A stretch of DNA of 64,000 nucleotides from Saprospiraceae bacterium (GTDB taxonomy: Bacteria > Bacteroidota > Bacteroidia > Chitinophagales > Saprospiraceae), in NCBI GenBank assembly GCA_016710585.1, contig JADJVN010000018.1:46001-110000 (forward strand), written 5' to 3'. The position numbers were made by a program, and so were the translations under genes. Positions 19,127 to 28,659 of the stretch are shown piece after piece (the stretch's first letter is position 1; each line of letters opens with the position of its first letter). The notes beneath the pieces were generated by a model that saw only the letters and a list, made by a program, of their open reading frames with translations, was not told where the DNA came from and did not search any database.

Positions 19127-20251
19127 ATGCAAACTCTTACACAAACACAAAGCAATATCAATACCGATGCTTTTCCAATTTTAGGAACAGACTTTATCGA
19201 ATTTTATGTCGGCAATGCAAAGCAATGTTCGCACTTTTATCAGACTGCTTTTGGATTTGAATTGGTCGCCTACAAAGGACCTGAAACAGGCTGTAAAGAG
19301 TTTTGCTCATATGTGTTAAAACAAGATAAAATCCGTTTTGTCATCACTTCATCATTAATACCAGATCATGAGATCTCTCGACACCATTCCCTGCATGGCG
19401 ATGGCGTGAAAGTTCTGGCATTATGGGTAGAAGATGCAAGAAAATCGTATGCCACTGCAATGTCTAGAGGAGCAGAATCTGCATTCGAACCTTATAGTAT
19501 TTCAGATGAGCATGGAGAAATAGTCATGGCGGGAATTAAAACATATGGCGACACAATACATACATTGGTAGAAAGAAAAAATTATACTGGAGCCTTTATG
19601 CCTGGATTTATGCCAAAGAAAAGTTTGTACACTGCCAAACCGATCGGACTCCAATATGTAGATCATTGTGTAGGGAATGTAGAACTTGGAGACATGAATC
19701 GTTGGGTGAAGTTCTATCAAGATGTTTTAGGGTTTAAATTGTTGATCACTTTTGACGATAAAGATATTTCTACGGAATATACAGCATTGATGAGTAAGGT
19801 GGTTTCCAATGGAACAGGATATATCAAATTTCCAATCAATGAACCTGCAAAAGGAAAAAAGAAATCTCAGATAGAAGAATTTATAGAATTTTATCACAGT
19901 GCAGGAGTGCAGCATATCGCTGTTCACACAGACAATATCTTAGAAACTGTCACTACATTGCGCAACAATGGCGTAGAATTCCTCTATGTCCCTGACAATT
20001 ATTACGATAGTGTCCCTGAGCGCGTTGGCGAAATCATCGAAGATCTAGAAGATGTTAAAAAATTAAATATACTTATTGATCGCGATGAGGATGGCTATCT
20101 ATTACAAATATTTACCAAGCCCGTTCAAGATCGGCCAACTGTATTTTTTGAAATCATCCAACGTCGCGGAGCAAAATCTTTCGGCAAAGGAAATTTCAAA
20201 GCCTTGTTTGAAGCCATCGAACGCGAACAAGAGTTGAGGGGAAATCTTTAA
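19127..20251 (+). CDS. hppD: 4-Hydroxyphenylpyruvate dioxygenase
   Basis: Iron(II) dioxygenase that makes homogentisate from 4-hydroxyphenylpyruvate, the step just before HmgA. The 374-residue protein has two vicinal-oxygen-chelate domains. The three iron ligands are visible in the C-terminal half: His180 in VDHCVGNV, His263 in VQHIAVHTDN and Glu342 in VFFEIIQRRG. Spacing equals that of known HPPDs (83 and 79 residues between ligands, against 79 and 82 in the Pseudomonas enzyme). The C-terminal closing helix is present (FGKGNFKALFEAIEREQELRG). Intact. It is followed within 10 bases by low-complexity repeat DNA, as is hmgA. Confidence 0.95.
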   Translation: MQTLTQTQSNINTDAFPILGTDFIEFYVGNAKQCSHFYQTAFGFELVAYKGPETGCKEFCSYVLKQDKIRFVITSSLIPDHEISRHHSLHGDGVKVLALWVEDARKSYATAMSRGAESAFEPYSISDEHGEIVMAGIKTYGDTIHTLVERKNYTGAFMPGFMPKKSLYTAKPIGLQYVDHCVGNVELGDMNRWVKFYQDVLGFKLLITFDDKDISTEYTALMSKVVSNGTGYIKFPINEPAKGKKKSQIEEFIEFYHSAGVQHIAVHTDNILETVTTLRNNGVEFLYVPDNYYDSVPERVGEIIEDLEDVKKLNILIDRDEDGYLLQIFTKPVQDRPTVFFEIIQRRGAKSFGKGNFKALFEAIEREQELRGNL

Positions 20252-20253
20252 TT

Positions 20254-20400
20254 AGATAATTAGTTAATGTGATAATTAGGGAATGTGCAAATGTGCAAAT
20301 TTGAAAATGTGCAAATAGTTAATGTGATAATTAGTTAATGTCTTACATCTTTTAACTTACTACTTTTTACTTTCTACTTATTACTTACAACTTTCTACTA
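20254..20400. repeat. Low-complexity minisatellite-like DNA after hppD
   Basis: Short words recur: GATAATTAGTTAATGT (twice, plus variants) and ATGTGCAAAT (three or four times) up to about 20340, then a pyrimidine-rich complement-like stretch of CTTACTACTTTTTACTTTCTACT type to 20400. The plan (repeat, then TTACTA-rich flank) mirrors the array after hmgA but is less regular. Confidence 0.7.
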
Positions 20401-20412
20401 AAAAAAATAAAT

Positions 20413-21678
20413 ATGAAAAATAAAATACTACTAACTTTACTCCTCCTCGCAAATATTATCAGCGCACAAGATCTGAAAAGGATACTTGTTTTAAATGAGG
20501 GAAGGTTTGATTTTAATACCAATCAGATTGCTGTTCCCGTGAGTGTAGGCGCATTCGACGTCAACACAAAACAATACAGTAAATTGCTTGAAATCGATGG
20601 TGCTCGGTTTGCGTCAGAGATAAAAATAGATGGTGATAGCTATTGGGTTGCTGCAGATCAATATTTGATTCAATATAATCTCAAGACAAATCAAAAACTA
20701 AAATCTGTAAGTATCCAAGGAATCAGACGATTTGATTTTTATAAAAACATGATCGTTGTTTCTCGTGGAGAATACCTTACCAAATTGAATTCAAATATTA
20801 TTGTTTTAGATAAAAATACTTTAGCATCAATTCATGAAGTTCCTTACAATGATGTGCCTTACACGACAGAGAATATCATCATCAAAAATGATATCGCTTA
20901 CATCGCTGTAAACAATGGATTCGAATGGGGAAAAGAAGTAGGTCAAATAGTAGAACTAAATTTGAATACATTCGCTATAAACAAAATCATTGACCTTGGT
21001 GCGAATGCAAAAAATCCAGAAAACTTAGTTTTATATAATGAAAAATTATACACAGTAAATAATAAAAATTATACAGGCAGCTCAATCTCTGCAATAGATC
21101 TTAAAGCAAATACTGTATCCACTGTTGATCTTCCCGGTATTAGCTCTCTTTGCGGGACTTCTGCATTAGTTGAAGATGCGATCCTATATCAAGAAAGTGG
21201 AAAATCATTACTTGGTAAATATTCTACTAATGCGCAGACAGCAGGTGTTTACAAAGACGTGTCTGTAAATTTTTATGGAATGACCTACGATCCAAAATCA
21301 CAATTACTGGTTGCATCAGAGACTGACTTTGTAAATAAAGGAATAGTATATGCATTTGATAAATTGGATAATGTCGTGTACAAATTTGATGCAAGTGTTT
21401 CACCAGGAAATTTTGAATTTGATTATTCAGTATCCACTGCAACAAAGGATTTGGAAAATATTGTTGTGACTGTTTCTCCTAATCCAGCAAACAATATGCT
21501 TATCCTTAATACTGAAAAAGAATGGTCAGAACTCAACATTATTAATGCTTTTGGACAAAAGATTCCTATAACGACGACTGATCGACAAATTAATATATCT
21601 CAATTAGCGCAAGGAATTTACATTATTACAGGCAAAACAAATTCAGAGATTTTTCAAACACAATTTGCGAAACAATAA
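20413..21678 (+). CDS. YncE-like beta-propeller surface protein, T9SS type A cargo
   Basis: A 421-residue protein with signal peptide (MKNKILLTLLLLANIISAQ). The body has propeller blades of the YncE/DUF5074 kind: KRILVLNEGRFDFNTNQ, SEIKIDGDSYWVAADQYLIQ, ENIIIKNDIAYIAVNNGFEWG, PENLVLYNEKLYTVNN. Family members are found with TonB transporters and cell-surface adhesins, but no partner is adjacent here. The C-terminus is a type A sorting domain (VSPNPANNMLILNTEKEW, LAQGIYIITGKTNS). It is followed 3 bases later by rnhA. Confidence 0.85.
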   Translation: MKNKILLTLLLLANIISAQDLKRILVLNEGRFDFNTNQIAVPVSVGAFDVNTKQYSKLLEIDGARFASEIKIDGDSYWVAADQYLIQYNLKTNQKLKSVSIQGIRRFDFYKNMIVVSRGEYLTKLNSNIIVLDKNTLASIHEVPYNDVPYTTENIIIKNDIAYIAVNNGFEWGKEVGQIVELNLNTFAINKIIDLGANAKNPENLVLYNEKLYTVNNKNYTGSSISAIDLKANTVSTVDLPGISSLCGTSALVEDAILYQESGKSLLGKYSTNAQTAGVYKDVSVNFYGMTYDPKSQLLVASETDFVNKGIVYAFDKLDNVVYKFDASVSPGNFEFDYSVSTATKDLENIVVTVSPNPANNMLILNTEKEWSELNIINAFGQKIPITTTDRQINISQLAQGIYIITGKTNSEIFQTQFAKQ

Positions 21679-21681
21679 TTT

Positions 21682-22318
21682 TTGACAAAGAAGAAGCAAA
21701 AATATTATGTTGTTTGGGAAGGCAACACACCAGGAATTTACCATTCTTGGGAAGCATGTTTATTGCAGGTCAAAGCTTATCCAAACGCAAAATACAAAGC
21801 TTATGAATCCTTAGCACAAGCAGAAGAAGCATACAATGCTCCTTATAAATTTGTAGCAAAAACAGAATCTAAATCTAAAGAAATTATATCAAAAGATTGG
21901 AGAGAATATGTCCCAAAAGGCAGCATCACTGTCGATGCAGCTTGTAGTGGTAATCCAGGCGACATGGAATACCGCGGTGTTGATCCCTATTCTGGAACAG
22001 AAATATTTCATCAAGGACCTTTTAAATCTGGCACAAACAATGTTGGGGAATTTCTTGCCATCGTTCATGCACTTGCCTTGTTCAAGCGCAACAATATGCC
22101 ACAAGCTGCCATTTTTACTGATTCAAAAACCGCAATGAGTTGGGTAAAACGAAAAGTGGCTAATACAAAACTTGAATTCAATGCAAAGAATCATGCCTTA
22201 CAGATCTTAATACATCGTGCTGAAATCTGGCTGAAAGAAAACTCTTACAAAAAACCCAATACAAAAATGGGAAACTGAAAGTTGGGGTGAGATTCCTGCT
22301 GACTTTGGGAGGAAATGA
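21682..22318 (+). CDS. rnhA: Ribonuclease H with N-terminal hybrid-binding domain; 3' end frameshifted
   Basis: Degrades the RNA strand of RNA-DNA hybrids. Residues 1-55 form the viroplasmin/RNase H1 hybrid-binding domain (YYVVWEGNTPGIYHSWEAC); the catalytic domain starts near residue 78 (SITVDAACSGNPGDMEYRGV), with the conserved Asp, the Glu in NNVGEFLAIVHALA and the Asp in IFTDSKTAMSW. The start is TTG at 21682. As written the frame ends early at 22278, but with one A less in the A6 run at 22249-22254 it reads on as NPIQKWETESWGEIPADFGRK to the stop at 22316-22318, the ending normal for Bacteroidota RNase HI of this type (211 residues). Treat 22278 as a false end. Confidence 0.9.
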
Positions 22319-22390
22319 GTAGTGAATAGATAATAGTTAATGGATAATAGTGAATGGTGAATAGTTAAAAGTGGAAAGTGGAAAGTTGTT
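22319..22390. repeat. Minisatellite-like DNA after rnhA
   Basis: A short, irregular relative of the 9.0-9.2 kb array: AATAGATAATAGTTAATGG, ATAATAGTGAATGG (one exact unit) and GTGGAAAGTGGAAAGTTG. It starts just behind the restored rnhA stop codon. Confidence 0.7.
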
Positions 22391-22426
22391 TTAATTTAAC
22401 ATACAACTTATTAACTAAAACTATAG

Positions 22427-23065
22427 TTATAAAAAATATCCTAACCTTATCATTGCAGCACTTATAAAATAAGATCCTCTATTCTGATAAGATTCACTAT
22501 TTGCATTAAAATCAAATGTTTGTGGTAGTTTAGGAGTAGTTTCTATACCCTTAAAATTAGCTTGCAATTTGATTCCTATTGTGAATCTCCGATTTATTCT
22601 AAAATCATTTTCAACGGCGATGATTGGATATACACCTGGCTCATTGAATATCTTATACCTATGATTCACCAAAGTATTATTTTCTAACTTAGCAAACTCC
22701 AAGTACTTTGTATGGACATGTACTGCTGTGACTCCAAGTCCAATTTTAAAATTGTTCCTTCTGTCATTTCGCCAAGGCGACCAAAAAATAAGTGCATTCA
22801 TTTGAGCAACTCTTGAATATTCTCGAGGAAGTAAGTGGTGATATTTCCAATGGATATCTGTACTCAAATTGCCAAGACTCATTGATAAAGCAGCCCCAAA
22901 AGCAAAATGACGATTAATCTTACTCTCATAAGCTAAATCTATTTTATGATTCAAGTCTGCGAAATAACTGTCGTGTTCCAAGCCATAGCCAAAATGAACT
23001 ATAGAATTCTGAGCAAAAATCAGATTTACAAAACTAACAAAAAATAGAAGTAGATTTTTTTTCAT
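22427..23065 (-). CDS. Outer-membrane beta-barrel protein, function unknown
   Basis: A 212-residue protein with signal peptide (MKKNLLLFFVSFVNLIFAQ) and alternating polar/aromatic strands (FGYGLEHDSYFADLNHKIDL, FAFGAALSMSLGNL, FKIGLGVTAVHVHTKY, FTIGIKLQANFKG), ending in a phenylalanine-containing strand (MIRLGYFL). This is the pattern of a small OmpW/OmpA-like barrel. No specific family is recognised and it is not in an obvious operon. Confidence 0.7.
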   Translation of the reverse strand: MKKNLLLFFVSFVNLIFAQNSIVHFGYGLEHDSYFADLNHKIDLAYESKINRHFAFGAALSMSLGNLSTDIHWKYHHLLPREYSRVAQMNALIFWSPWRNDRRNNFKIGLGVTAVHVHTKYLEFAKLENNTLVNHRYKIFNEPGVYPIIAVENDFRINRRFTIGIKLQANFKGIETTPKLPQTFDFNANSESYQNRGSYFISAAMIRLGYFL

Positions 23066-23271
23066 TAAAATAATTTAAGAAATGAATTCAATAATTCAAA
23101 ACTACAGTGCTTCTATTAGATCATCACACTCATACTCGACTTCTAAGAATACTTTAACATTAAGTGTTAAAAAAATATCAATGCTTTCCAGTCACAACTC
23201 TGAAATAATTAAAAAAGATACAATCATGAATTTATTTAAAAATTTTAGCAATTTGCAAATCAAATTCCCAT

Positions 23272-23279
23272 TACCTTTG
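23272..23279 (+). promoter_or_regulatory. -7 promoter box before the Cys/Met-metabolism gene
   Basis: TACCTTTG, 16 bases before the ATG at 23296. A TTG lies 16 bases upstream (23253-23255), shorter than the usual 19. Confidence 0.55.
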
Positions 23280-23295
23280 CTTTATAAATTGTGAT

Positions 23296-24435
23296 ATGAA
23301 ATTCAATACAAAACTTATCCATGCAGGTATTCATCCAGATCCATCCACAGGAGCAGTGATGACGCCTATATATCAGACTTCAACTTATGCACAAGATGGC
23401 CCAGGCAACCATAAAGGGTTTGAATATGCAAGGACCCAAAATCCAACAAGAAAAGTTCTCGAAGACAATCTCGCTGCAATCGAAAATGGAGCAGCTGCTG
23501 TATGCTTTGGTAGTGGATTAGCTGCAATGGATGCCATTATAAAACTATTAAAACCTGGAGAAGAAGTATTGGCTACTCATGATCTTTATGGAGGATCATA
23601 TCGATTACTGGTTAGGGTATTTGGACCATTAGGTATAAAAAGTCGATATATTCCAATGCAGAATCTCGAATATTTCGAATCGCAAATTTCTGAAAATACC
23701 AAATTAATATGGATCGAGACACCAACCAATCCGCTATTACAAATCGTCGACATTGAAGCCATAGTCAATATAGCTAAAAGAAAAAATATAATGGTATGTG
23801 TTGACAATACTTTTGCTTCACCATACCTTCAGAATCCAATAGATCTTGGAGCTGATCTTGTACTTCATTCTGGTACAAAATATCTCGGTGGACACTCAGA
23901 TGTCATTCATGGAGCTGTGATCTGCAAAACCAATGAATTGGCTGATCAACTTCATTTTATCCAAAATGCAACTGGAGCTGTGCCAGGGCCAATGGATTGT
24001 TTTCTCATTTTAAGAGGTATCAAGACCCTTCATGTGAGAGTACAAAGAGCTTGTGAGAATGCAAAAAAAATTGTAGAATATCTTCAAAGTAATCCTAAAG
24101 TAAATCGAATCCTCTATCCTGGAATAATAAGTCACCCAGGACATGAAATAGCAAAAAAACAAATGAAAGATTTTGGTGCAATGATTTCTTTCGATCTTCA
24201 TAATCAAGAATTAGAAAACGCTGTTCGAGTCTTATCTAGGACCAAACTATTCACTTGTGCAGAATCTCTCGGTGGTGTAGAATCATTAATTGGTCATCCA
24301 GCAAGCATGACTCATGCTTCCATTCCAAAAGAAGACAGAATAAAAAGTGGATTGACAGATTCATTGATCAGATTGAGTATAGGAATTGAGGATAGTGATG
24401 ATTTAATTGCAGATTTACACGAGGCAATAAATTAA
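23296..24435 (+). CDS. Cystathionine gamma-synthase/lyase-type PLP enzyme
   Basis: A 379-residue fold-type I enzyme of the Cys/Met metabolism family. Signature blocks: STYAQDGPGNHKGFEYARTQ, GSGLAAMDAIIKLLKPG, DLYGGSYRLL, and SGTKYLGGHSDV, in which Lys195 binds pyridoxal phosphate. The family moves sulfur between cysteine and homocysteine; the features visible (EYARTQNPT, ETPTNPLLQIVDI) fit cystathionine gamma-synthase (metB) or gamma-lyase and cannot separate them. It is followed 4 bases later by radC, so the genes are probably co-transcribed. Confidence 0.9.
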   Translation: MKFNTKLIHAGIHPDPSTGAVMTPIYQTSTYAQDGPGNHKGFEYARTQNPTRKVLEDNLAAIENGAAAVCFGSGLAAMDAIIKLLKPGEEVLATHDLYGGSYRLLVRVFGPLGIKSRYIPMQNLEYFESQISENTKLIWIETPTNPLLQIVDIEAIVNIAKRKNIMVCVDNTFASPYLQNPIDLGADLVLHSGTKYLGGHSDVIHGAVICKTNELADQLHFIQNATGAVPGPMDCFLILRGIKTLHVRVQRACENAKKIVEYLQSNPKVNRILYPGIISHPGHEIAKKQMKDFGAMISFDLHNQELENAVRVLSRTKLFTCAESLGGVESLIGHPASMTHASIPKEDRIKSGLTDSLIRLSIGIEDSDDLIADLHEAIN

Positions 24436-24439
24436 AACT

Positions 24440-25144
24440 ATGCAAGAGAAAAATACCTTAAAGCAATGGGCTATCGATGATCAACCTAGAGAAAAATTAT
24501 TAGCAAAAGGAAAATCGAGTTTAAGCAATTCCGAGTTACTCGCCATCCTTTTAAAGTCTGGAAGTAAAAATGAAACTGCCGTAGAACTGGCAAAAAAAAT
24601 ATTGGATTCTTGCCACAACAATTTATTAGAACTCAATAAATTGGGAATAGAAAAATTAAAAAAATTTAAAGGCGTTGGATTAGTTAAGGCAATAACCATT
24701 GAAGCGGCATTGGAGTTGGGAAAGAGAAGACAATTATCTGAAGCCAAAGAACAGACAAAAATTCTAAGTTCAAACGATGCTTACCAATATTTAAAAATAT
24801 CCTTGGAAGATTTAAATCATGAAGAAGCTTGGGCAATATTTTTGGACAGTGGAAGTAAAATCATTTCAATGGAATGCATTAGCAAAGGTGGAATGCATGC
24901 CACACTAATGGATTCAAAAATCATCTTTAAAAGAGGACTTGAGCTTTCAGCTCGTTCTATCATCATTTCTCACAATCATCCCTCAGGTGAAATCAACCCT
25001 AGCAAACAAGATCTTGAGATCACAAAAAAATTGGTAGATGCAGGGAAAGTAATTGGAATCAATATCGTCGATCATTTGATCATTGGAAAAACAAATTATT
25101 ATAGCTTCTCTGATCACAACAATATCATCAGCATCAGTGAATAA
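24440..25144 (+). CDS. radC: RadC-family JAMM/MPN protein
   Basis: A 234-residue RadC protein. It has an N-terminal UPF0758 helix-hairpin-helix region (residues 1-90, GVGLVKAITIEAALELGKR) and a C-terminal MPN/JAMM domain with the metal motif HNHPSGEINPSKQD: His178, His180, Asp191. Despite its name, a role in DNA repair is doubtful in the family. The stop (TAA 25142-25144) overlaps the likely GTG start of the ABC exporter at 25137. Confidence 0.93.
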   Translation: MQEKNTLKQWAIDDQPREKLLAKGKSSLSNSELLAILLKSGSKNETAVELAKKILDSCHNNLLELNKLGIEKLKKFKGVGLVKAITIEAALELGKRRQLSEAKEQTKILSSNDAYQYLKISLEDLNHEEAWAIFLDSGSKIISMECISKGGMHATLMDSKIIFKRGLELSARSIIISHNHPSGEINPSKQDLEITKKLVDAGKVIGINIVDHLIIGKTNYYSFSDHNNIISISE

Positions 25145-26902
25145 GTCACCCAAAAAAAACAATAGCTTTACCACACTCCGAAGCTTATTTGTATATGCTA
25201 AACCTTACAAATCAAAAGTCTTTATTGCTTCAATATTGGCAATAATTTTAGCGCCATTAAATGCAATCATCCCCTATTTGGCCAACGACATGGTAGATAA
25301 TTATATTTTAAAAATGGATCTATCTGGTTTGAGAAAAATGGCTATGCTTTATTTGTTTATCTTAATATTGATCACTGTTTGTAGGTATTATTTTATCATC
25401 ATCACAAATACACTTGGCCAAAATATTATAATGAATATGAGACGAGATGTATTCAAAAAATTACTATCTCTCCCCATATCCTATTTTGACAAAACAGCTG
25501 TAGGGACCAACACTACAAGAACTGTAAATGATCTCGAAACGGTGAATTCTGTCTTCTCAGAAGGACTCATTACGATAATAGCAGATATACTCGCCCTAGT
25601 AATGTTATTGATAGTAATGTTCTATACTAGCGTAAAACTCACTTTGATTTGCTTGGTTAGTTTTCCATTACTACTGGTGGCAAGCTATATTTTCAAAGAG
25701 AAAGTAAAGGCTTCATTCACTAAAGTGCGCAATGAAGTCGCCAAATTAAATGCCTTTCTCCAAGAGAACATAAGTGGCATGAGTATTATTCAGATGTTCA
25801 ATGCTGAAGAGCGATCAAAACAAAAATTCAACGACATCAATAAACAATATACACAAGCAAACATTGATGCCATATTCCACTACGCAGTCTTCTTTCCAGT
25901 GGTAGAAATCATTTCAGCTGCTTCACTAGGTTTTATGGTGTGGTGGGGTGCAAAGGAGTGTTGCATGATGAAGTGAGCATTGGACAGCTCGTAGCATTTC
26001 CTATGTTCCTCAACCGTTTATTTCAACCTATAAGACAATTGGCAGATAAATTCAATACTTTACAGATGGGTATCATTGCAGGAGAACGTGTTTTAGATCT
26101 TATCAATAATGAAAAATCTGAAATAGACGATGGTAAAATCATTGACCAAAGTCTCAAAGCAGATATAGAATTTAATAATGTATTTTTTGAATACCAAAAA
26201 GATTTACTAGTCTTAAAAAATATCAACTTTAGACTCCCAAAAGGAAAATCTCTAGCCATCGTAGGACCAACAGGATCTGGAAAATCAAGTATAGTCAGTT
26301 TATTGAACAGATTGTATCCTATCAAATCTGGAGAGATCAGCATAGGAGATATTAATATCAATGAATTCAAATTGGATTACTTGAGATCTAAAATTTCAAT
26401 AGTTCTTCAGGATGTTTTTCTATTCAGTGGTAGCATTAAGGATAATATCAGTATGAAAAACGAAAATATTACTTTGGATGAAATAAAAGAAGCTACTGGG
26501 CAACTTGGATTAGGTGAATTTATAAATAGCTTTCCAGAAAATTATGATTACATCCTCAATGAAAGAGGGAATAACTTATCATTGGGACAGGCACAGCTGA
26601 TCTCTTTCATTAGAGCAATCGTCACGAATCCAGATATCTTAATATTGGATGAAGCAACCTCTTCTATTGATCCTCATACTGAATCACTCGTCCAACAAGC
26701 TATAGAGAAACTCATCAAAAATAGAACCTCCATCACTATTGCCCACAGACTCACCACAGTCCAGAAAGCTGATTTTTTAATGTATTTAGAAAATGGGGAA
26801 ATAAAAGAATTTGGGACTATTGAGGAACTTTTGGCAATTCCAGATGGTTATTATTTTAAATTGCATCAACGGCAATTTCATTCAAACGCCTCTGTCAACT
26901 AG
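25137..26902 (+). CDS. ABC exporter (fused membrane and ATPase domains), broken by a 1-base deletion
   Basis: A half-size exporter of the MsbA/multidrug type, about 588 residues when repaired. The membrane domain has six predicted helices (for example FIASILAIILAPLNAIIPYL, MAMLYLFILILITVCRYYF); the ATPase has Walker A GPTGSGKSS near residue 377, signature LSLGQAQLISFIRA (the second G of LSGGQ is L), Walker B DILILDEATSS and the H-loop IAHRL. The frame breaks at GG 25955-25956: with a third G it reads WWGAKGVLHDEVSIGQLVAF and joins the second part. Substrate unknown. The GTG start at 25137 (VNKSPKKNN) fits the radC overlap; an ATG at 25083 would overlap radC by 62 bases. Confidence 0.9.
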
Positions 26903-26929
26903 CTTTATTAAAAATACATATTAAAATAT

Positions 26930-26960
26930 TTGTTAATACGTAAAATTTAATTTATATTTG
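26930..26960 (+). promoter_or_regulatory. Promoter giving a near-leaderless transcript
   Basis: TTG at 26930-26932 and TATATTTG at 26953-26960, 20 bases apart (one more than the consensus). The box ends one or seven bases before the two candidate ATGs (26962 and 26968), so the RNA would start at or next to the start codon. Confidence 0.65.
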
Positions 26961-26961
26961 C

Positions 26962-27468
26962 ATGTCCATGAACTATCAAAGGTCATATTCCTATTATTCT
27001 AATCGCAGTTTCACACAGAGATTTATTGCGGGGCTAGTGCTATTCATTGTCATTGGCTTATTCTTTTATTTGAGTTGGCAATTATACAAGTTATTGTATT
27101 TGCTTTCTCCGCTGTTTATCGCATTAGCATTAATCTTCCATTCACCAGTGGTAGGCAATCATATTAAAAGCATCGGATCTAGATTTCAAAATAGCGTCAT
27201 CGGTGGTATGTTGAATGTACTGGTGCAGATCATTGGACTGCCGATAGTTACAATTGGTCTAGCTTTCAAAGCTTGGGCTTACAAAAAATTTGGTCATCTT
27301 CAACGACAAATGAATGCTCAAACGACAGAAGAAAGCTACACCCCATTTGAAGAAGTGCAACTTAATGAAACCCCACTTGACCTAAATCAAGAGCAAAAAA
27401 GACCAGAGAAAGATAAAAGCACTAAAGACAGTAATCAACAAAATCATTACGATGATTTATTCGTGTAA
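26962..27468 (+). CDS. Small membrane protein, function unknown
   Basis: A 168-residue protein (166 if the second ATG, 26968, is used). Two or three hydrophobic helices (FIAGLVLFIVIGLFFYLSW, LLYLLSPLFIALALIFH, MLNVLVQIIGLPIVTIGLAF) are followed by a charged, glutamine-rich cytoplasmic tail. It sits 12 bases before a glycosyltransferase and is probably co-transcribed with it; a helper role is only inferred. Confidence 0.75.
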   Translation: MSMNYQRSYSYYSNRSFTQRFIAGLVLFIVIGLFFYLSWQLYKLLYLLSPLFIALALIFHSPVVGNHIKSIGSRFQNSVIGGMLNVLVQIIGLPIVTIGLAFKAWAYKKFGHLQRQMNAQTTEESYTPFEEVQLNETPLDLNQEQKRPEKDKSTKDSNQQNHYDDLFV

Positions 27469-27480
27469 CAAGACTGTAAT

Positions 27481-28617
27481 GTGAACTATTTAATAACAAT
27501 TACTGCTGGACTCACTTTTTTTTACATTATTTTAATACTATATTATGTAATCAAATGGCGCAAAATTCCATTATCAGAACTGAGTACCACACATAGTCCA
27601 AAAGTATCTATAATCATTGCTGCAAGAAATGAAGAGCAACACATCCTTAGCTGTGTAGAGTCCTGTTTAAATCAAAACTATCCCAGCTCACTGTTTGAAG
27701 TCATCGTCGTAGACGATCAGTCTGAAGATGATACCTATTCATTACTTGAGAATATTAAAGATCCGAAATTTAAATTAATGAGACTTGGTGTATGGAAAAG
27801 AACCACCATCCAAGGCTCAAAAAAGAAAGCTATAGCTTATGGGGTAAGTCATGCCAATGGCGACATCATCCTGACTACAGACGCAGACTGCATTGTTAAA
27901 GAAAACTGGATTCACTCTATGACAGATAAACTGCTCCGAGAAAATCTTGACATGGTCACAGGTCCTGTGCAGATAAAATCTGAAAAAGGCTTCCTCAATA
28001 AATTTCAAATTCTGGATTTCATGAGCTCTTGTTTAATGAATGCAGTAGGCATTCAGACCAAAATTCACTTCTTGGGAAATGGAGCAAATCTTGCCTTCAA
28101 AAAAAATGTTTTTATCGAATTGATGGGATTTGAAGGAAATGAAAATATAGCTTCTGGAGATGATGTATTCATGATGCGCAAAATAGCCAATCGGTCGAAA
28201 GATAAAATCCAATTTAATAAATCAAAAGAAGCGATAGTTACCACTCTTGCGATGCCGACATTAAAAAGTTTCTATAGCCAACGATTGCGCTGGGCTGGAA
28301 AAATGAAATATCTCTTTAGCTTCACATTGGGACTGATCTTAAACATTGTTTTCTGGCAGCGGATCAGCATTTTCATCAGCATCATTTTTGGACTATTATT
28401 CCATCAATACATCATCATCTATGTCGCAGTCGGATGTCTTGTCTTGCGGTGGCTAATAGATTTTATACTACACTATCATGCTGCTCTGTTTTTTGACAAT
28501 AAAAAAATATTGAATTATTCCATTCCATTAAATACATTTTTTTCCTTGTATTTTGTTAGCCTTGCGATCCTATCTTGGTTGCCATTGAATCTAGAATGGA
28601 AAGATAGAAAAATATAA
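27481..28617 (+). CDS. Membrane-bound family 2 glycosyltransferase
   Basis: A 378-residue GT2 enzyme. One N-terminal helix is followed by the catalytic domain: KVSIIIAARNEEQHI, VVDDQSEDDT (nucleotide-sugar Asp), TTDADC (metal DxD-like), GDDVFMM, then QRLRWAGKMK, the QxxRW motif typical of processive polysaccharide synthases. Three or four C-terminal helices follow. The start is GTG at 27481. Family members make cell-envelope or exopolysaccharides; product not readable. It converges with the 28660 gene. Confidence 0.88.
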   Translation: MNYLITITAGLTFFYIILILYYVIKWRKIPLSELSTTHSPKVSIIIAARNEEQHILSCVESCLNQNYPSSLFEVIVVDDQSEDDTYSLLENIKDPKFKLMRLGVWKRTTIQGSKKKAIAYGVSHANGDIILTTDADCIVKENWIHSMTDKLLRENLDMVTGPVQIKSEKGFLNKFQILDFMSSCLMNAVGIQTKIHFLGNGANLAFKKNVFIELMGFEGNENIASGDDVFMMRKIANRSKDKIQFNKSKEAIVTTLAMPTLKSFYSQRLRWAGKMKYLFSFTLGLILNIVFWQRISIFISIIFGLLFHQYIIIYVAVGCLVLRWLIDFILHYHAALFFDNKKILNYSIPLNTFFSLYFVSLAILSWLPLNLEWKDRKI

Positions 28618-28659
28618 AACAGCCCTAATCAAAACTAACAATGCTACCCTTTCTTGCCC

